From the NCBI RefSeq assembly GCF_020515525.1, contig NZ_JAIYEP010000009.1, positions 31,334-95,333 of the forward strand: 64,000 nucleotides of DNA, read 5' to 3'. Each line of letters starts with the position of its first letter. The first letter of the stretch is position 1. The position numbers and the translations under genes are program-made. Origin of the DNA: Rhodococcus yananensis. Its GTDB lineage: Bacteria; Actinomycetota; Actinomycetes; Mycobacteriales; Mycobacteriaceae. Below the pieces are notes generated by a model, which was not told the origin of the DNA, made no database searches, and worked only from the letters and a program-made list of their open reading frames with translations. Shown in pieces: positions 8,202 to 17,418 of the stretch.

Positions 8202-9274
8202 CCACCACCGAACACCGGTCCGTCGCCGGCAAGATGTCGGTCCTCGACCGGTTCCTGGCCGTGTGGATCGGCATCGCCATGGTCGCCGGTCTGCTGCTCG
8301 GCCGCCTCATACCTGGGCTCGGCGACGCACTGAGCGTCATCGAGATCGACAACATCTCCCTGCCGATCGCCCTCGGTCTGTTGATCATGATGTACCCGGT
8401 GCTCGCGAAGGTGCGCTACGACCGCCTCGACACCGTCACGGGCGATCGCAAGCTGCTGATCTCCTCGCTGATCCTCAACTGGGTGCTCGGCCCGGCATTG
8501 ATGTTCGCCCTCGCCTGGCTGCTGCTGCCCGACCTGCCCGAGTATCGCACCGGCCTGATCATCGTCGGCCTGGCTCGCTGCATCGCGATGGTCATCATCT
8601 GGAACGACCTCGCCTGCGGCGACCGCGAAGCCGCCGCCGTACTGGTTGCGATCAACTCGATGTTCCAGGTGATCATGTTCGCGGTGCTCGGCTGGTTCTA
8701 CCTGTCGGTCCTGCCCGGCTGGCTCGGTCTCGAACAGACCACCCTCGATGTCTCGCCGTGGCAGATCGCCAAGTCGGTGCTGATCTTCCTCGGTATCCCG
8801 CTCGTCGCCGGTTTCTTGACCCGCCATTTCGGCGAGAAGGCCAAGGGCCGCGAGTGGTACGAGGAGACGTTCCTGCCGAAGATCGGTCCGTGGGCGCTCT
8901 ACGGGCTGCTGTTCACGATCGTGATCCTGTTCGCGCTGCAGGGCGAGCAGATCACCTCGCAGCCGTGGGACGTGGTGCGGATTGCGTTGCCGCTGCTCGC
9001 GTACTTCATCCTCATGTGGGGCGGCGGGTTCCTGTTCGGTGCGGCGGTCGGGCTCGGTTACGAGCGCACCACCACGCTCGCGTTCACCGCCGCCGGAAAC
9101 AACTTCGAGCTCGCCATCGCCGTCGCGATCGGCACCTTCGGGGTCACCTCCGGTCAGGCGTTGGCCGGGGTGGTGGGCCCGCTCATCGAGGTGCCCGTTC
9201 TTGTTGCTCTGATCTACGTCTCGCTTGCTCTGCGGAAGCGTTTCACCCGTTCGTCTGCCCCCGCTGTGTCGTAA
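8198..9274 (+). CDS. acr3: Acr3 arsenite efflux permease
   Basis: A 358-residue membrane protein of the Acr3 (BART superfamily) type with ten predicted spans. It exports arsenite, alone by proton exchange or coupled to ArsA. The essential Cys is in GLARCIAMVIIWN, and the conserved Glu is in VGPLIEVPVLV near the C-terminus. AAGNNFELAIAVAI is a family signature. Translation starts at GTG 8198, overlapping arsR. No arsB-type gene is present, so this is the only dedicated arsenite permease in the window apart from possible MFS pumps. Confidence 0.95.
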   Translation: MTTTEHRSVAGKMSVLDRFLAVWIGIAMVAGLLLGRLIPGLGDALSVIEIDNISLPIALGLLIMMYPVLAKVRYDRLDTVTGDRKLLISSLILNWVLGPALMFALAWLLLPDLPEYRTGLIIVGLARCIAMVIIWNDLACGDREAAAVLVAINSMFQVIMFAVLGWFYLSVLPGWLGLEQTTLDVSPWQIAKSVLIFLGIPLVAGFLTRHFGEKAKGREWYEETFLPKIGPWALYGLLFTIVILFALQGEQITSQPWDVVRIALPLLAYFILMWGGGFLFGAAVGLGYERTTTLAFTAAGNNFELAIAVAIGTFGVTSGQALAGVVGPLIEVPVLVALIYVSLALRKRFTRSSAPAVS

Positions 9275-9299
9275 GGACCGCCCACGTCAGGAGATGTCG

Positions 9300-9950
9300 A
9301 TGTCCCAGCACGCTGCTCAGCCGGAACTACTGATGCCTCAGGCGGTGCTGCACCGCAGCGCCGAACATCTCGCCGAGAAGTATGCCGGGGTGTTCTCGGC
9401 GCAGACCGTCGAGCGGATGGTGTTCGAGTCGTATGCGGCGCTGCGGCGCACCGCCAAGATCCACACTCACCTGCCCTCGCTGGCCACCCGCTTCGCGGGC
9501 GAACGCCTCACGGCTCTGGCGCAGGCCGAGGGCGCCGTGCCGAAGGATGTGCCGGAGGTGCTGTTCGTGTGCGTGCGCAACAGCGGACGCTCGCAGATGG
9601 CCGCGGCACTGCTGGCCCATCACGGCGCCGGGCGGGTGCACGTGCGCTCCGCCGGATCGGCTCCTGCGGCGGCGATTCATCCTGTCGTGGTCGAGGCGAT
9701 GGCCGAGATCGGGCTCGATCTCGGTGCCGAATATCCCAAACCCCTGACCGACGATGTGGTGGCAGCCGCCGATGTGGTGATCACCATGGGGTGCGGTGAT
9801 GCGTGCGCGGTGTATCCGGGTAAGCGCTACCTCGACTGGTCGTTGATCGATCCGGACGACGAGTCGCTGGGCACGGTGCGCACCATCCGCGACGATATCG
9901 ACACTCGCGTGCGGGCTTTGCTGGCGGAACTCGACACCGTTTCTGCCTGA
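9300..9950 (+). CDS. arsC: Arsenate reductase with N-terminal helical domain
   Basis: A 216-residue two-domain protein. Residues 1-75 (HRSAEHLAEKYAGVFSAQTV) form the three-helix N-terminal module found in many actinobacterial phosphatase-like arsenate reductases and thought to dimerise. From about residue 80 there is an LMW-phosphatase fold with the complete loop CVRNSGRSQMAA (CX5R). It should reduce arsenate to arsenite for export, probably with mycothiol and mycoredoxin. AGGAG lies 6 nt before the ATG at 9300, which favours that start over the ATG at 9294. Confidence 0.88.
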   Translation: MSQHAAQPELLMPQAVLHRSAEHLAEKYAGVFSAQTVERMVFESYAALRRTAKIHTHLPSLATRFAGERLTALAQAEGAVPKDVPEVLFVCVRNSGRSQMAAALLAHHGAGRVHVRSAGSAPAAAIHPVVVEAMAEIGLDLGAEYPKPLTDDVVAAADVVITMGCGDACAVYPGKRYLDWSLIDPDDESLGTVRTIRDDIDTRVRALLAELDTVSA

Positions 9951-9977
9951 ATTCGCTTCGAAAGGACGTCTGTTTTC

Positions 9978-10412
9978 ATGACCACTGATTCCTCGACCGA
10001 CCGCACACCCTCGGTGTTGTTCGTGTGTGTGCACAACGCGGGCCGTTCCCAGATGGCCGCGGGGTTCCTCACTGCGCTGGTCGGCGACCGGGTCGAGGTC
10101 CGCTCCGCAGGCTCTGCTCCGGCCGAGCAGGTCAACCCGGCCGCCGTCGAGGCGATGGCCGAGGTGGGTATCGACATTTCCGCGCAGAACCCGAAGATTC
10201 TCACCGTCGATGCGGTGCAGGCCTCCGATGTGGTGATCACGATGGGGTGCGGCGACACGTGCCCGGTGTTTCCGGGCACCTCGTATCGGGATTGGGTGCT
10301 CGAGGATCCAGCCGGTCGAGGGGTCGAGGCGGTGCGTCCGATCCGCGACGAGATCAAAGTCAAGGTGGAGGCGCTGATCGCCGAGCTCGTTCCCGACGGC
10401 GCCCACGCCTGA
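9978..10412 (+). CDS. arsC: Mycothiol-type arsenate reductase ArsC
   Basis: A 144-residue single-domain enzyme with the standard actinobacterial loop CVHNAGRSQMAAG (CX5R). SAGSAPAEQVNPAAVEAM, VVITMGCGDTCPVFPG and RPIRDEIKVKV follow, as in the C. glutamicum ArsC1/ArsC2 group, which uses mycothiol and mycoredoxin. It follows the two-domain reductase by 27 nt with GAAAGGA upstream, and is the last gene of the plus arm. With the two other paralogues, three LMW-phosphatase-type proteins serve one locus. Confidence 0.92.
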   Translation: MTTDSSTDRTPSVLFVCVHNAGRSQMAAGFLTALVGDRVEVRSAGSAPAEQVNPAAVEAMAEVGIDISAQNPKILTVDAVQASDVVITMGCGDTCPVFPGTSYRDWVLEDPAGRGVEAVRPIRDEIKVKVEALIAELVPDGAHA

Positions 10413-10427
10413 CAGGGGTGGGCGCCG
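10397..10427 (+). terminator. Hairpin at the end of the acr3-arsC operon
   Basis: A 10-bp perfect stem, CGGCGCCCAC/GTGGGCGCCG, with an 11-nt loop spans the arsC stop codon. There is no T-run, which is common for actinobacterial termination hairpins. It lies between two convergent operons (ars and the copper sensor kinase), so it may stop both. Confidence 0.5.
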
Positions 10428-10544
10428 ATGACAACAAACATGACGGAGGCGTTCAGTCCCTCGAGTCGAGGGTCCGCGCTCGGAGGTCGTGAGTCCACGG
10501 ATTGAGATGTGCCGGATACGGCAACACCGAAGCAGGCTCCGAGG

Positions 10545-11696
10545 TCAGACTGCAATGACGGGCAGTTCGATCGTAAAGCGTGCCCCACGGCCCGGCCCGT
10601 CACTGTGTGCTCGGATGCGCCCGTGGTGGGCTTCGACGAGGGCACGGGTGATGGTCAGGCCGATACCGCTGCCGCCGTGTCGGCGATCACGGGCGGTATC
10701 GGCGCGGTAGAACCGGTCGAAGAGGTGGTCGAGGTGCTCGGGAGCAATGCCCTCGCCGGTGTCGGCCACCGTGATCTCCACCCGATCGCGGTTCGCTCGT
10801 CTGCTGGTGACGGTGCCCCCGTTGGGGGTGTGGCGCAGGGAGTTGTCGAGCAGATTGCCCAGGACCTGGCCGAGCCGGTCGGGGTCGACCGATACGATCA
10901 GGGAGTCGTCGAGACGGCTGTGCAATTCGACGCCTTTGTTCTCGTACCGTTCGCGCACCGCATCGACCGCGGCGGTGACCAAGACGCCGGTGGTGATGGG
11001 CACCGGCCGGATGCGGGTGAGGTGTTCTTCGGCGCGCGAGACCGCGGTGATGTCCTGGGCGAGACGCCCCAGCCGGTGGGTGGCATCGCGCAACACTTGT
11101 CGGGTGTCGTCGTCGAAGGTGCGGACGCCGTCGTCGAGGGCTTCGAGATAGGAGTCGAGGGTCGCAATCGGGGTGCGCATCTCGTGGCCGAGGTCGGCGA
11201 GCATCCGGCGGCGGGTGGCCTCGGTGGCGTCGAGGCGGCGGGCGAGTTCGTTGACGGTGACGGCGAGTTCGTCGAATTCGCGGCCGAGACCGGGGCTGGG
11301 TACGCGGGTGTCGTAGTGGCCGCCGGCGATCCGGGCGGTCGAGGTGGTCACCGCGGTCAGCGAGCGTTGGACACGGCGGGTGATGTACCAGCTCACCGCC
11401 AACGCCAGCAGCACCGCGATGGCGACCGCCAGTCCCCAGGCCAGGACGATTGCCCAGGCGAAGGCCTCTTCGACGTGGGCGGCCTGGTTGGAGTTGTGGT
11501 CGATGCCGGCCTGGCCGAGGTGGTCGTGGAAGATGCCCGGGGCGAGGGCGGAGGCGACGAGCCAGGCGCTGGAGGCGCAGCCGATCACCACCACGGTCAG
11601 GGCCAGGAACAGGCGGGTGCCGAAACTCGAGCCGGCCAGCATTTGCTGGGGTGACGCAGCTGAATCTCGACTGCGATGGAGTCGCCGGGAACTCAT
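10545..11696 (-). CDS. Sensor histidine kinase (copper locus)
   Basis: A 383-residue membrane kinase. The N-terminus has two hydrophobic spans (about 20-45 and 75-100) around a short extracytoplasmic loop with two His residues (GIFHDHLGQAG), then a HAMP segment. The HisKA box is LGHEMRTPIATL with the phospho-acceptor His, and the ATPase domain has NLLDNSLRHTPNG, DTGEGIAP and GGSGIGLTI. The ATG at 11696 overlaps the regulator stop by 4 nt. Its position next to copper genes suggests copper sensing; the signal is not shown by sequence. Confidence 0.9.
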   Translation of the reverse strand: MSSRRLHRSRDSAASPQQMLAGSSFGTRLFLALTVVVIGCASSAWLVASALAPGIFHDHLGQAGIDHNSNQAAHVEEAFAWAIVLAWGLAVAIAVLLALAVSWYITRRVQRSLTAVTTSTARIAGGHYDTRVPSPGLGREFDELAVTVNELARRLDATEATRRRMLADLGHEMRTPIATLDSYLEALDDGVRTFDDDTRQVLRDATHRLGRLAQDITAVSRAEEHLTRIRPVPITTGVLVTAAVDAVRERYENKGVELHSRLDDSLIVSVDPDRLGQVLGNLLDNSLRHTPNGGTVTSRRANRDRVEITVADTGEGIAPEHLDHLFDRFYRADTARDRRHGGSGIGLTITRALVEAHHGRIRAHSDGPGRGARFTIELPVIAV

Positions 11697-12493
11697 TGTC
11701 CGGCGCCCATCTTGTAGCCGACCCCGCGCACGGTGCGCACATAGCGGCCGCGGGTCGCGTCGTCGCCGAGTTTGCGGCGCAGATGACCGACGTGCACGTC
11801 GACCAGATGCGCGTCGCCGGCCCAGCTCGGCCCCCACACTGCCTCGATCAGCTGGGCGCGGGTGAGCACCACGCCGGGATCGCGTGCCAGCGCGGCAAGG
11901 ATATCGAATTCGGTGCGGGTCAACGCCACCGGCCGCCCGTCGACGGTGACCTCACGGCCGTCGACGTCGAGGGTCAGGTCACCGACACGATGAATCAGAT
12001 CAGCGGCGGTGGTGGTGGTGGAGTCGGCCGGCCTCGGTGCGGCGATTCCGGCGCGGGGACGGCGCAGCATGGCCTGGATGCGGGCCATCAATTCGCGGGG
12101 GCTGAACGGTTTGCTCATGTAGTCGTCCGCGCCGACGGAGAGCCCGATGAGGGTGTCGATTTCTTCGGTGCGGGCGGTGAGCATCACCACGTAGGCGTCG
12201 GAGAAGGTGCGCAGTTGCCGGCACACCTCGACACCGTCCAGTCCTGGCAGGCCGAGATCGAGGACCACGACGTCGGGATCGACCTGCCGGGCGAGGGTGA
12301 CGGCGCCGGCGCCGTCACCGGTGATCGCGGTCTCGAACCCGTCGCGTTCGAGATACGAGCCGATCAGCTTCGCCAACGGTGCCTCGTCCTCGACGACCAT
12401 CGCCCGCAACCCCGTCGGTGGCCGCGGCGGCGCCGCCGGGTCGCTGGTCGCGGTGGGCTGCGAGTGAGAGGAGTCCATGGCGTCCATCATCAC
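11693..12493 (-). CDS. OmpR-family response regulator (copper locus)
   Basis: About 266 residues. The receiver domain (about 30-145) has the acidic pair VVEDEA, the phospho-acceptor Asp in VVLDLGLPGLDG, the Thr of MLTART and the Lys of SKPFSPREL. A winged-helix DNA-binding domain follows (LTRTEFDILAAL, VDVHVGHLRRKLG, RTVRGVGYKM). The first 30 residues are low-complexity and the true start may be GTG 12493 or an ATG at 12490, 12487 or 12478. It is transcribed divergently from the copper-handling genes, which it probably activates. Confidence 0.9.
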   Translation of the reverse strand: MMMDAMDSSHSQPTATSDPAAPPRPPTGLRAMVVEDEAPLAKLIGSYLERDGFETAITGDGAGAVTLARQVDPDVVVLDLGLPGLDGVEVCRQLRTFSDAYVVMLTARTEEIDTLIGLSVGADDYMSKPFSPRELMARIQAMLRRPRAGIAAPRPADSTTTTAADLIHRVGDLTLDVDGREVTVDGRPVALTRTEFDILAALARDPGVVLTRAQLIEAVWGPSWAGDAHLVDVHVGHLRRKLGDDATRGRYVRTVRGVGYKMGAGQ

Positions 12494-12614
12494 CAGCCAT
12501 TTCTGGTGTCGACGCTGCGGCGGGGCTTCTTGAGCAAATCTTCATACGACCTCCACAGGAATCGGGGGGTACACGCGTCAGGCTGGAGGCACGAACCGGG
12601 GAAAGGAGGCGACC

Positions 12615-12896
12615 ATGATGGGCTGGGCAGGTGAGCTGGCCTGGACCGGATGGATCGTCATGGCCGTGTGCATGTTCGCGTTCTGGGCGGTGGTGATCTA
12701 CCTGGTGGCCATGATGTTCCGCACCGACCGTGCGAACGGGCCGGGTCGCACCACCGAGGAGTTCGATCCGCTGCGGCTGCTCGAGGCACGGTTCGCCCGC
12801 GGCGACATCGACTCCGACGAATTCGTGGCCCGACGACAGGTGCTGACACAGACCACCGGCACGCCCGACTTCAGGCAGGAGCAGGGCCGTGGCTAG
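12615..12896 (+). CDS. SHOCT-domain membrane protein
   Basis: A 93-residue protein with one membrane span (about 10-34) followed by a SHOCT module at the C-terminus (DPLRLLEARFARGDIDSDEF). A strong AGGAGG lies 7 nt before the ATG. SHOCT proteins are common first genes of copper and multicopper-oxidase operons in actinobacteria; their molecular role is unknown. The stop overlaps the oxidase GTG by 8 nt, so translation is likely coupled. Confidence 0.85.
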   Translation: MMGWAGELAWTGWIVMAVCMFAFWAVVIYLVAMMFRTDRANGPGRTTEEFDPLRLLEARFARGDIDSDEFVARRQVLTQTTGTPDFRQEQGRG

Positions 12897-14409
12897 CGTG
12901 ACCCGCCGGGCTTTCGTGCTCGGCTCGCTGCTCGCCGGCGCCGGAGTCCTGGCGGCCTGCTCCGGATCGGGCTCGCCGACCGGCGCCCCCGTGCAGCCCT
13001 CGTCGACTCTGGTGCGCCGTGTCGAGCAGGTGCGCCGCAGTCCGGGCGGCCAGCAGGTGGTCACGGCCCGGTTGACGCCGCGTCCGGTCGAGGTGGACCT
13101 GGGCGGACGTATCGTCTCGACCTGGGGGTACGACGACACTCTGCCGGGTCCGCTGATCCGGGCCCGCGCCGGGGATCTGCTGCGGGTGGAGGTCGCCAAC
13201 CAGCTGCCGGCGCAGACGAGCGTGCACTGGCACGGGCTGGCGTTGAGCAACGACATGGACGGGGTGCCCGGGCTGACCCAGGACCCCATCGCCGCCGGGG
13301 CGCGGTTCGCCTACGAGTTCACGGTCCCGGATCCCGGCACCTACTTCTACCACTCGCACTCCGGACTGCAGCTCGACCGCGGCCTCTACGGCGCCCTGGT
13401 CATCGACGATCCGAATGAGCCCGGCAACTACGACCACGAGTGGATCGTGGTGCTCGACGACTGGCTCGACGGCACCGGCCGCACCCCCGACGATGTGGCC
13501 CGCGACCTCGGCATCGGCGCCGCCACCGGTGACAGTGGCGACGGCGGGATGGGCGGCATGGACCACGGCGCCATGGACATGGACGGCATGGACACGGGTG
13601 AGGAGACCATGCTCTCCCCGCTGCTCGGCGGCGCCGGAGACGTGACCTACCCGCACTTCCTCGTCGGCGGCCGGGTCCCGGAAGACCCGATCGTGTTCAC
13701 CGCCACGCCCGGACAGCGGGCGCGGATCCGGTTCATCAACGCAGGCGCCGACACTGCGTTCCGCGTCGCGCTCGGTGGGCACCGGATGACCGTGACCCAC
13801 AGCGACGGCTTCCCGGTCGTGCCGCAGGACACCGACGTGCTGCTGCTCGGCATGGGCGAGCGTGTCGATGTGCTCGTCACCCTCGGCGACGGCGTGTTCC
13901 CGTTGTTCGCGCAGGCCGAGGGCAAGACCGGGCACGGGCAGGCCCTGGTGCGCACCGCGGCCGGCGAGCTGCCCGCACAATCGCGGCCGGACGAGTTGGA
14001 GCGGCGGGTGCTGCTCGGCACCGACCTGACGCCCCGCGAGTATGTGCGCCTGGCCGAGCAGGAGCACGATGTGTTTCACAGCGTGGATATGGGCGGGACC
14101 ATGTCGCCGTACCGGTGGACCCTCAACGGCCGCGCCCACCCCGACATCCCGCCGTTGAACGTGGCCGAAGGGCAGCGGGTGCGGATGCGGATGCGCAACA
14201 TGTCGGACATGTTCCATCCGATGCACCTGCACGGACACACCTTCGCGCTCACCGACACCGGCCTGCGCAAGGACACCGTCACGATCGGGCCGATGCGCAC
14301 CGTCGAGATCGAATTCGACGCCGACAATCCGGGCCAGTGGGCGCTGCACTGCCACAACGCGTATCACCAGGAAGCGGGAATGATGACCACCGTGTCCTAT
14401 CTGGCCTAG
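12889..14409 (+). CDS. Multicopper oxidase, Tat-exported lipoprotein
   Basis: A 506-residue copper oxidase, probably oxidising Cu(I) outside the membrane. The N-terminus has a Tat motif (TRRAFVLG) and a lipobox (VLAAC). Copper ligands are present in all four blocks: SVHWHGL, YFYHSHSG, FHPMHLHGH and ALHCHNAYHQEAGMM. A Met/His/Asp-rich loop (GGMDHGAMDMDGMD) near residues 220-235 could collect Cu(I). Translation starts at GTG 12889 within the end of the SHOCT gene. It may depend on the lipoprotein pathway, for which an lspA lies 10 kb away. Confidence 0.95.
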   Translation: MASVTRRAFVLGSLLAGAGVLAACSGSGSPTGAPVQPSSTLVRRVEQVRRSPGGQQVVTARLTPRPVEVDLGGRIVSTWGYDDTLPGPLIRARAGDLLRVEVANQLPAQTSVHWHGLALSNDMDGVPGLTQDPIAAGARFAYEFTVPDPGTYFYHSHSGLQLDRGLYGALVIDDPNEPGNYDHEWIVVLDDWLDGTGRTPDDVARDLGIGAATGDSGDGGMGGMDHGAMDMDGMDTGEETMLSPLLGGAGDVTYPHFLVGGRVPEDPIVFTATPGQRARIRFINAGADTAFRVALGGHRMTVTHSDGFPVVPQDTDVLLLGMGERVDVLVTLGDGVFPLFAQAEGKTGHGQALVRTAAGELPAQSRPDELERRVLLGTDLTPREYVRLAEQEHDVFHSVDMGGTMSPYRWTLNGRAHPDIPPLNVAEGQRVRMRMRNMSDMFHPMHLHGHTFALTDTGLRKDTVTIGPMRTVEIEFDADNPGQWALHCHNAYHQEAGMMTTVSYLA

Positions 14410-14495
14410 TGGCCGCACCGGACGGGCCGTTCCCGGTCGGTGCCGGTTCTCACTGTTCCTGTCCTAGTGACCGTTTCGAGAAAGGACCACATCCC

Positions 14496-15161
14496 ATGAA
14501 CAACACGAAGATTCTCGCCGTCGGCGCCACCGCCCTGGCGGTGGTGTTCGCCGCGGCTGCGTGCAGCGACACCGGGACCGACACCGACACCACCGTCGCG
14601 ACCGCGCCCGCCACGACCTCGGCCACCACGTCCGCCGCAGACGAGGCCGCGGCGCACAACGACGCCGATGTGATGTTCGCGCAGATGATGCTGCCGCACC
14701 ACAGTCAGGCCATCGAGATGAGCGACATGCTGCTGGCCAAGCAGGACATTCCCGCGGACGTGACCGCCCTGGCCGAGCAGATCAAGGCCGCTCAGGGCCC
14801 GGAGATCGCGCAGCTCGAGTCCTGGCTCGAGCAGTGGGGCGAGCCCACCGAGATGCCCGAGACCGGCAACAACGACATGCCCGGCATGGACATGGACGAG
14901 GGCATGGACGGTATGGAGGGGATGGAGATGGAGGGGATGATGAGCGAGGAGGACATGCAGGCGCTGTCCGAGGCGCAGGGCGCCGACGCCGCTCGCCTGT
15001 TCCTCGAGCAGATGATCGCCCACCATGAAGGCGCGGTCGACATGGCGCAGACCGAGATCGAGGACGGACAGTTCCCCGACGCGGTGGAGATGGCCCGCAC
15101 CATCGTCGACACGCAGCAGCAGGAGATCGAGACCATGCGGCAGCTGCTGACCACCCTGTAA
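14496..15161 (+). CDS. DUF305 lipoprotein, Met/His-rich
   Basis: A 221-residue secreted lipoprotein (signal ALAVVFAAAACSD). It contains the two DUF305 half-motifs, FAQMMLPHHSQAIEMSDML and FLEQMIAHHEGAVDMAQT, of a ferritin-like helical fold. Between them is a Met/Asp/Glu run (DMPGMDMDEGMDGMEGM) typical of periplasmic Cu(I) or Ag binding. A Thr/Ala linker follows the lipid anchor. It sits between the oxidase and the CopB ATPase and is a likely copper scavenger on the cell surface. Confidence 0.92.
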   Translation: MNNTKILAVGATALAVVFAAAACSDTGTDTDTTVATAPATTSATTSAADEAAAHNDADVMFAQMMLPHHSQAIEMSDMLLAKQDIPADVTALAEQIKAAQGPEIAQLESWLEQWGEPTEMPETGNNDMPGMDMDEGMDGMEGMEMEGMMSEEDMQALSEAQGADAARLFLEQMIAHHEGAVDMAQTEIEDGQFPDAVEMARTIVDTQQQEIETMRQLLTTL

Positions 15162-15213
15162 CCGGGCGCCGCCCGGTTCCTCTCGGCCCGTTCGCCATCC
15201 CAGGAGGCTTTCG

Positions 15214-17379
15214 ATGTCGCACCCGCAGCACGGACACCCCCACCCGGACCCGTCGCCCGCCGGACACAATGACGGCGCCGAGGTTCAGAGCCCGCCACCC
15301 GACGAGCATGATGCGCACGCCGGGCACGGCGAGCACCTCGCCCACGTCGGGCCGGGTGAGCACACCGGGCGCGATCGGCATGCCGGGCACGGGGCACACG
15401 GGGAGATGTTCCGCCGCCGGTTCTGGGTGTCGCTGGTGCTGGCGATACCGGTGGTGTTCTTCAGCCACATGGTCGCCGACCTGCTCGGCTACACCATGCC
15501 GGACTTCCCCGGCGCCATGTGGATTCCCCCGGTGCTGGGCACGGTGATCTTCGTCTACGGCGGCATGCCGTTCCTCACCGGCGGCTGGGCCGAACTCCGC
15601 TCCCGCCGGCCCGGGATGATGCTGCTGATCGCCATGGCGATCAGCGTCGCGTTCCTCGCGTCCTGGGTCACCACCTTGGGTCTCGGCGGATTCGATCTGG
15701 ACTTCTGGTGGGAACTGGCGCTGCTGATCGTGATCATGCTGCTCGGGCATTGGCTCGAAATGCGGGCCCTGGGCTCGGCGTCGGGTGCCCTCGACGCGCT
15801 CGCCGCGATGCTGCCGGACACGGCCGAGAAGATCACCGAGACCGGCACCGCCGACGTGCCCTTGTCGGATCTGGCGCTCGGGGATCTGGTGCTGGTGCGT
15901 GCCGGGGCGCGGGTGCCCGCCGACGGCACTGTCACCGACGGCCGTGCCGAGGTCGACGAATCGATGATCACCGGCGAATCCAAGGCCGTGACCCGGCAGG
16001 TGGGCGACACGGTGGTCGCCGGGACCGTCGCGACCGACAGCGCGCTGCGGGTGCGGATCACCGCGGTCGGCGAGAACACTGCCTTGGCCGGTATCCAGCG
16101 GATGGTCGCCGACGCCCAGGCCTCCTCGTCCCGGGCCCAGGCGCTGGCGGACAAGGCCGCGGCGTTCCTGTTCTACTTCGCCACCCTCGCCGGCATCCTC
16201 ACCTTCGGGGTCTGGACGCTGCTCGTCGGTAGCGTCGACGAAGCGGTGGTCCGCACTGTCACCGTGCTCGTCATCGCCTGCCCCCACGCTCTCGGGTTGG
16301 CGATCCCGCTGGTGATCGCGATTTCCACCGAACGCGCCGCCAGATCCGGGGTGCTGGTCAAAGACCGGCTCGCGCTCGAACGCATGCGCACCGTCGACGT
16401 GGTCCTGTTCGACAAGACCGGCACCTTGACCCAGGGCCGGCATCAGGTCACCGGCGTCGCCGCCGCCCATCAGGTCACCGACGAGCATTTGCTGGCGCTG
16501 GCGGCGGCGGTCGAAGCCGACAGTGAGCACCCCGTGGCGCGGGCTATCGTCGCCGCCGCCGAGACGCGTGTCCCGGCAGGCGAGCGGATCGCCGCCACCG
16601 ATTTCCGGTCGCTGCCCGGCCGCGGGGTGCGTGCGCTTGTCGACGGCGCCGAAATCACTGTCGGCGGCCCGGCGATGCTGGCCGATCTGCGGTTGTCGGT
16701 GCCCGCCGACGTCACCGCCGCGGCCCAGCAGTGGGTGGCGCGCGGAGCGTCGGTGCTGCACGTCGCCGAAGGGGACCGGGTGCTTGGCGCGGTCGCGCTC
16801 GAAGACGCCGTGCGCGAGGAATCGCGTCAGGCCATCGATGCCCTGCACGCCCGTGGGGTCAAGGTCGCCATGATCACCGGCGACGCCCGGCAGGTCGCCG
16901 ACGCGGTGGCCGCCGACCTCGGGATCGACGAGGTGTTCGCCGAGGTGCTGCCCGAGCACAAGGACGCCAAGGTCACCGAACTACAGAATCGCGGGCACAC
17001 GGTCGCGATGGTCGGGGACGGGGTCAACGACGCCCCCGCATTGGCCCGCGCCGATGTCGGTGTCGCGATCGGTGCCGGCACCGATGTGGCCATCGAATCC
17101 GCCGGGGTCGTGCTGGCGGCGAACGATCCGCGGGCGGTGCTGTCGATCATCGCACTCTCGCATGCCAGCTACCGCAAGATGTGGCAGAACCTGGTGTGGG
17201 CCACCGGCTACAACGTCATCGCCGTGCCACTGGCCGCCGGGGTGCTGGCCTTCGCCGGGGTTGCGATCTCCCCCGCGGTCGCCGCGATCCTCATGTCCGT
17301 CTCGACCATCGTCGTGGCGCTCAACGCCCAACTGTTGCGCCGCCTCGACCTCGACCCCACCCGTCTGGCTCGTACCTGA
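15214..17379 (+). CDS. copB: CopB-type copper-exporting P1B-3 ATPase
   Basis: A 721-residue P-type ATPase. Residues 1-65 are strikingly His-rich (more than ten His, spaced by Gly/Asp) in place of an HMA domain. The membrane site is CPH (356-358), the hallmark of P1B-3 pumps that move Cu(II) or Cu(I)/Ag. [20 protein letters not shown] and GDGVNDAP are all intact. AGGAGG precedes the ATG. It should export copper together with the upstream oxidase and lipoprotein. Confidence 0.95.
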   Translation: MSHPQHGHPHPDPSPAGHNDGAEVQSPPPDEHDAHAGHGEHLAHVGPGEHTGRDRHAGHGAHGEMFRRRFWVSLVLAIPVVFFSHMVADLLGYTMPDFPGAMWIPPVLGTVIFVYGGMPFLTGGWAELRSRRPGMMLLIAMAISVAFLASWVTTLGLGGFDLDFWWELALLIVIMLLGHWLEMRALGSASGALDALAAMLPDTAEKITETGTADVPLSDLALGDLVLVRAGARVPADGTVTDGRAEVDESMITGESKAVTRQVGDTVVAGTVATDSALRVRITAVGENTALAGIQRMVADAQASSSRAQALADKAAAFLFYFATLAGILTFGVWTLLVGSVDEAVVRTVTVLVIACPHALGLAIPLVIAISTERAARSGVLVKDRLALERMRTVDVVLFDKTGTLTQGRHQVTGVAAAHQVTDEHLLALAAAVEADSEHPVARAIVAAAETRVPAGERIAATDFRSLPGRGVRALVDGAEITVGGPAMLADLRLSVPADVTAAAQQWVARGASVLHVAEGDRVLGAVALEDAVREESRQAIDALHARGVKVAMITGDARQVADAVAADLGIDEVFAEVLPEHKDAKVTELQNRGHTVAMVGDGVNDAPALARADVGVAIGAGTDVAIESAGVVLAANDPRAVLSIIALSHASYRKMWQNLVWATGYNVIAVPLAAGVLAFAGVAISPAVAAILMSVSTIVVALNAQLLRRLDLDPTRLART

Positions 17380-17418
17380 ACCGCCGTCCGATCGATCCGA
17401 AACGAGTTCCTTCTTCTC

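Noticed and set aside
14782..16959. A 725-codon open frame on the minus strand
   Set aside because: It is antisense to DUF305 and the CopB ATPase, low-complexity and without domain motifs; the plus genes are certain.
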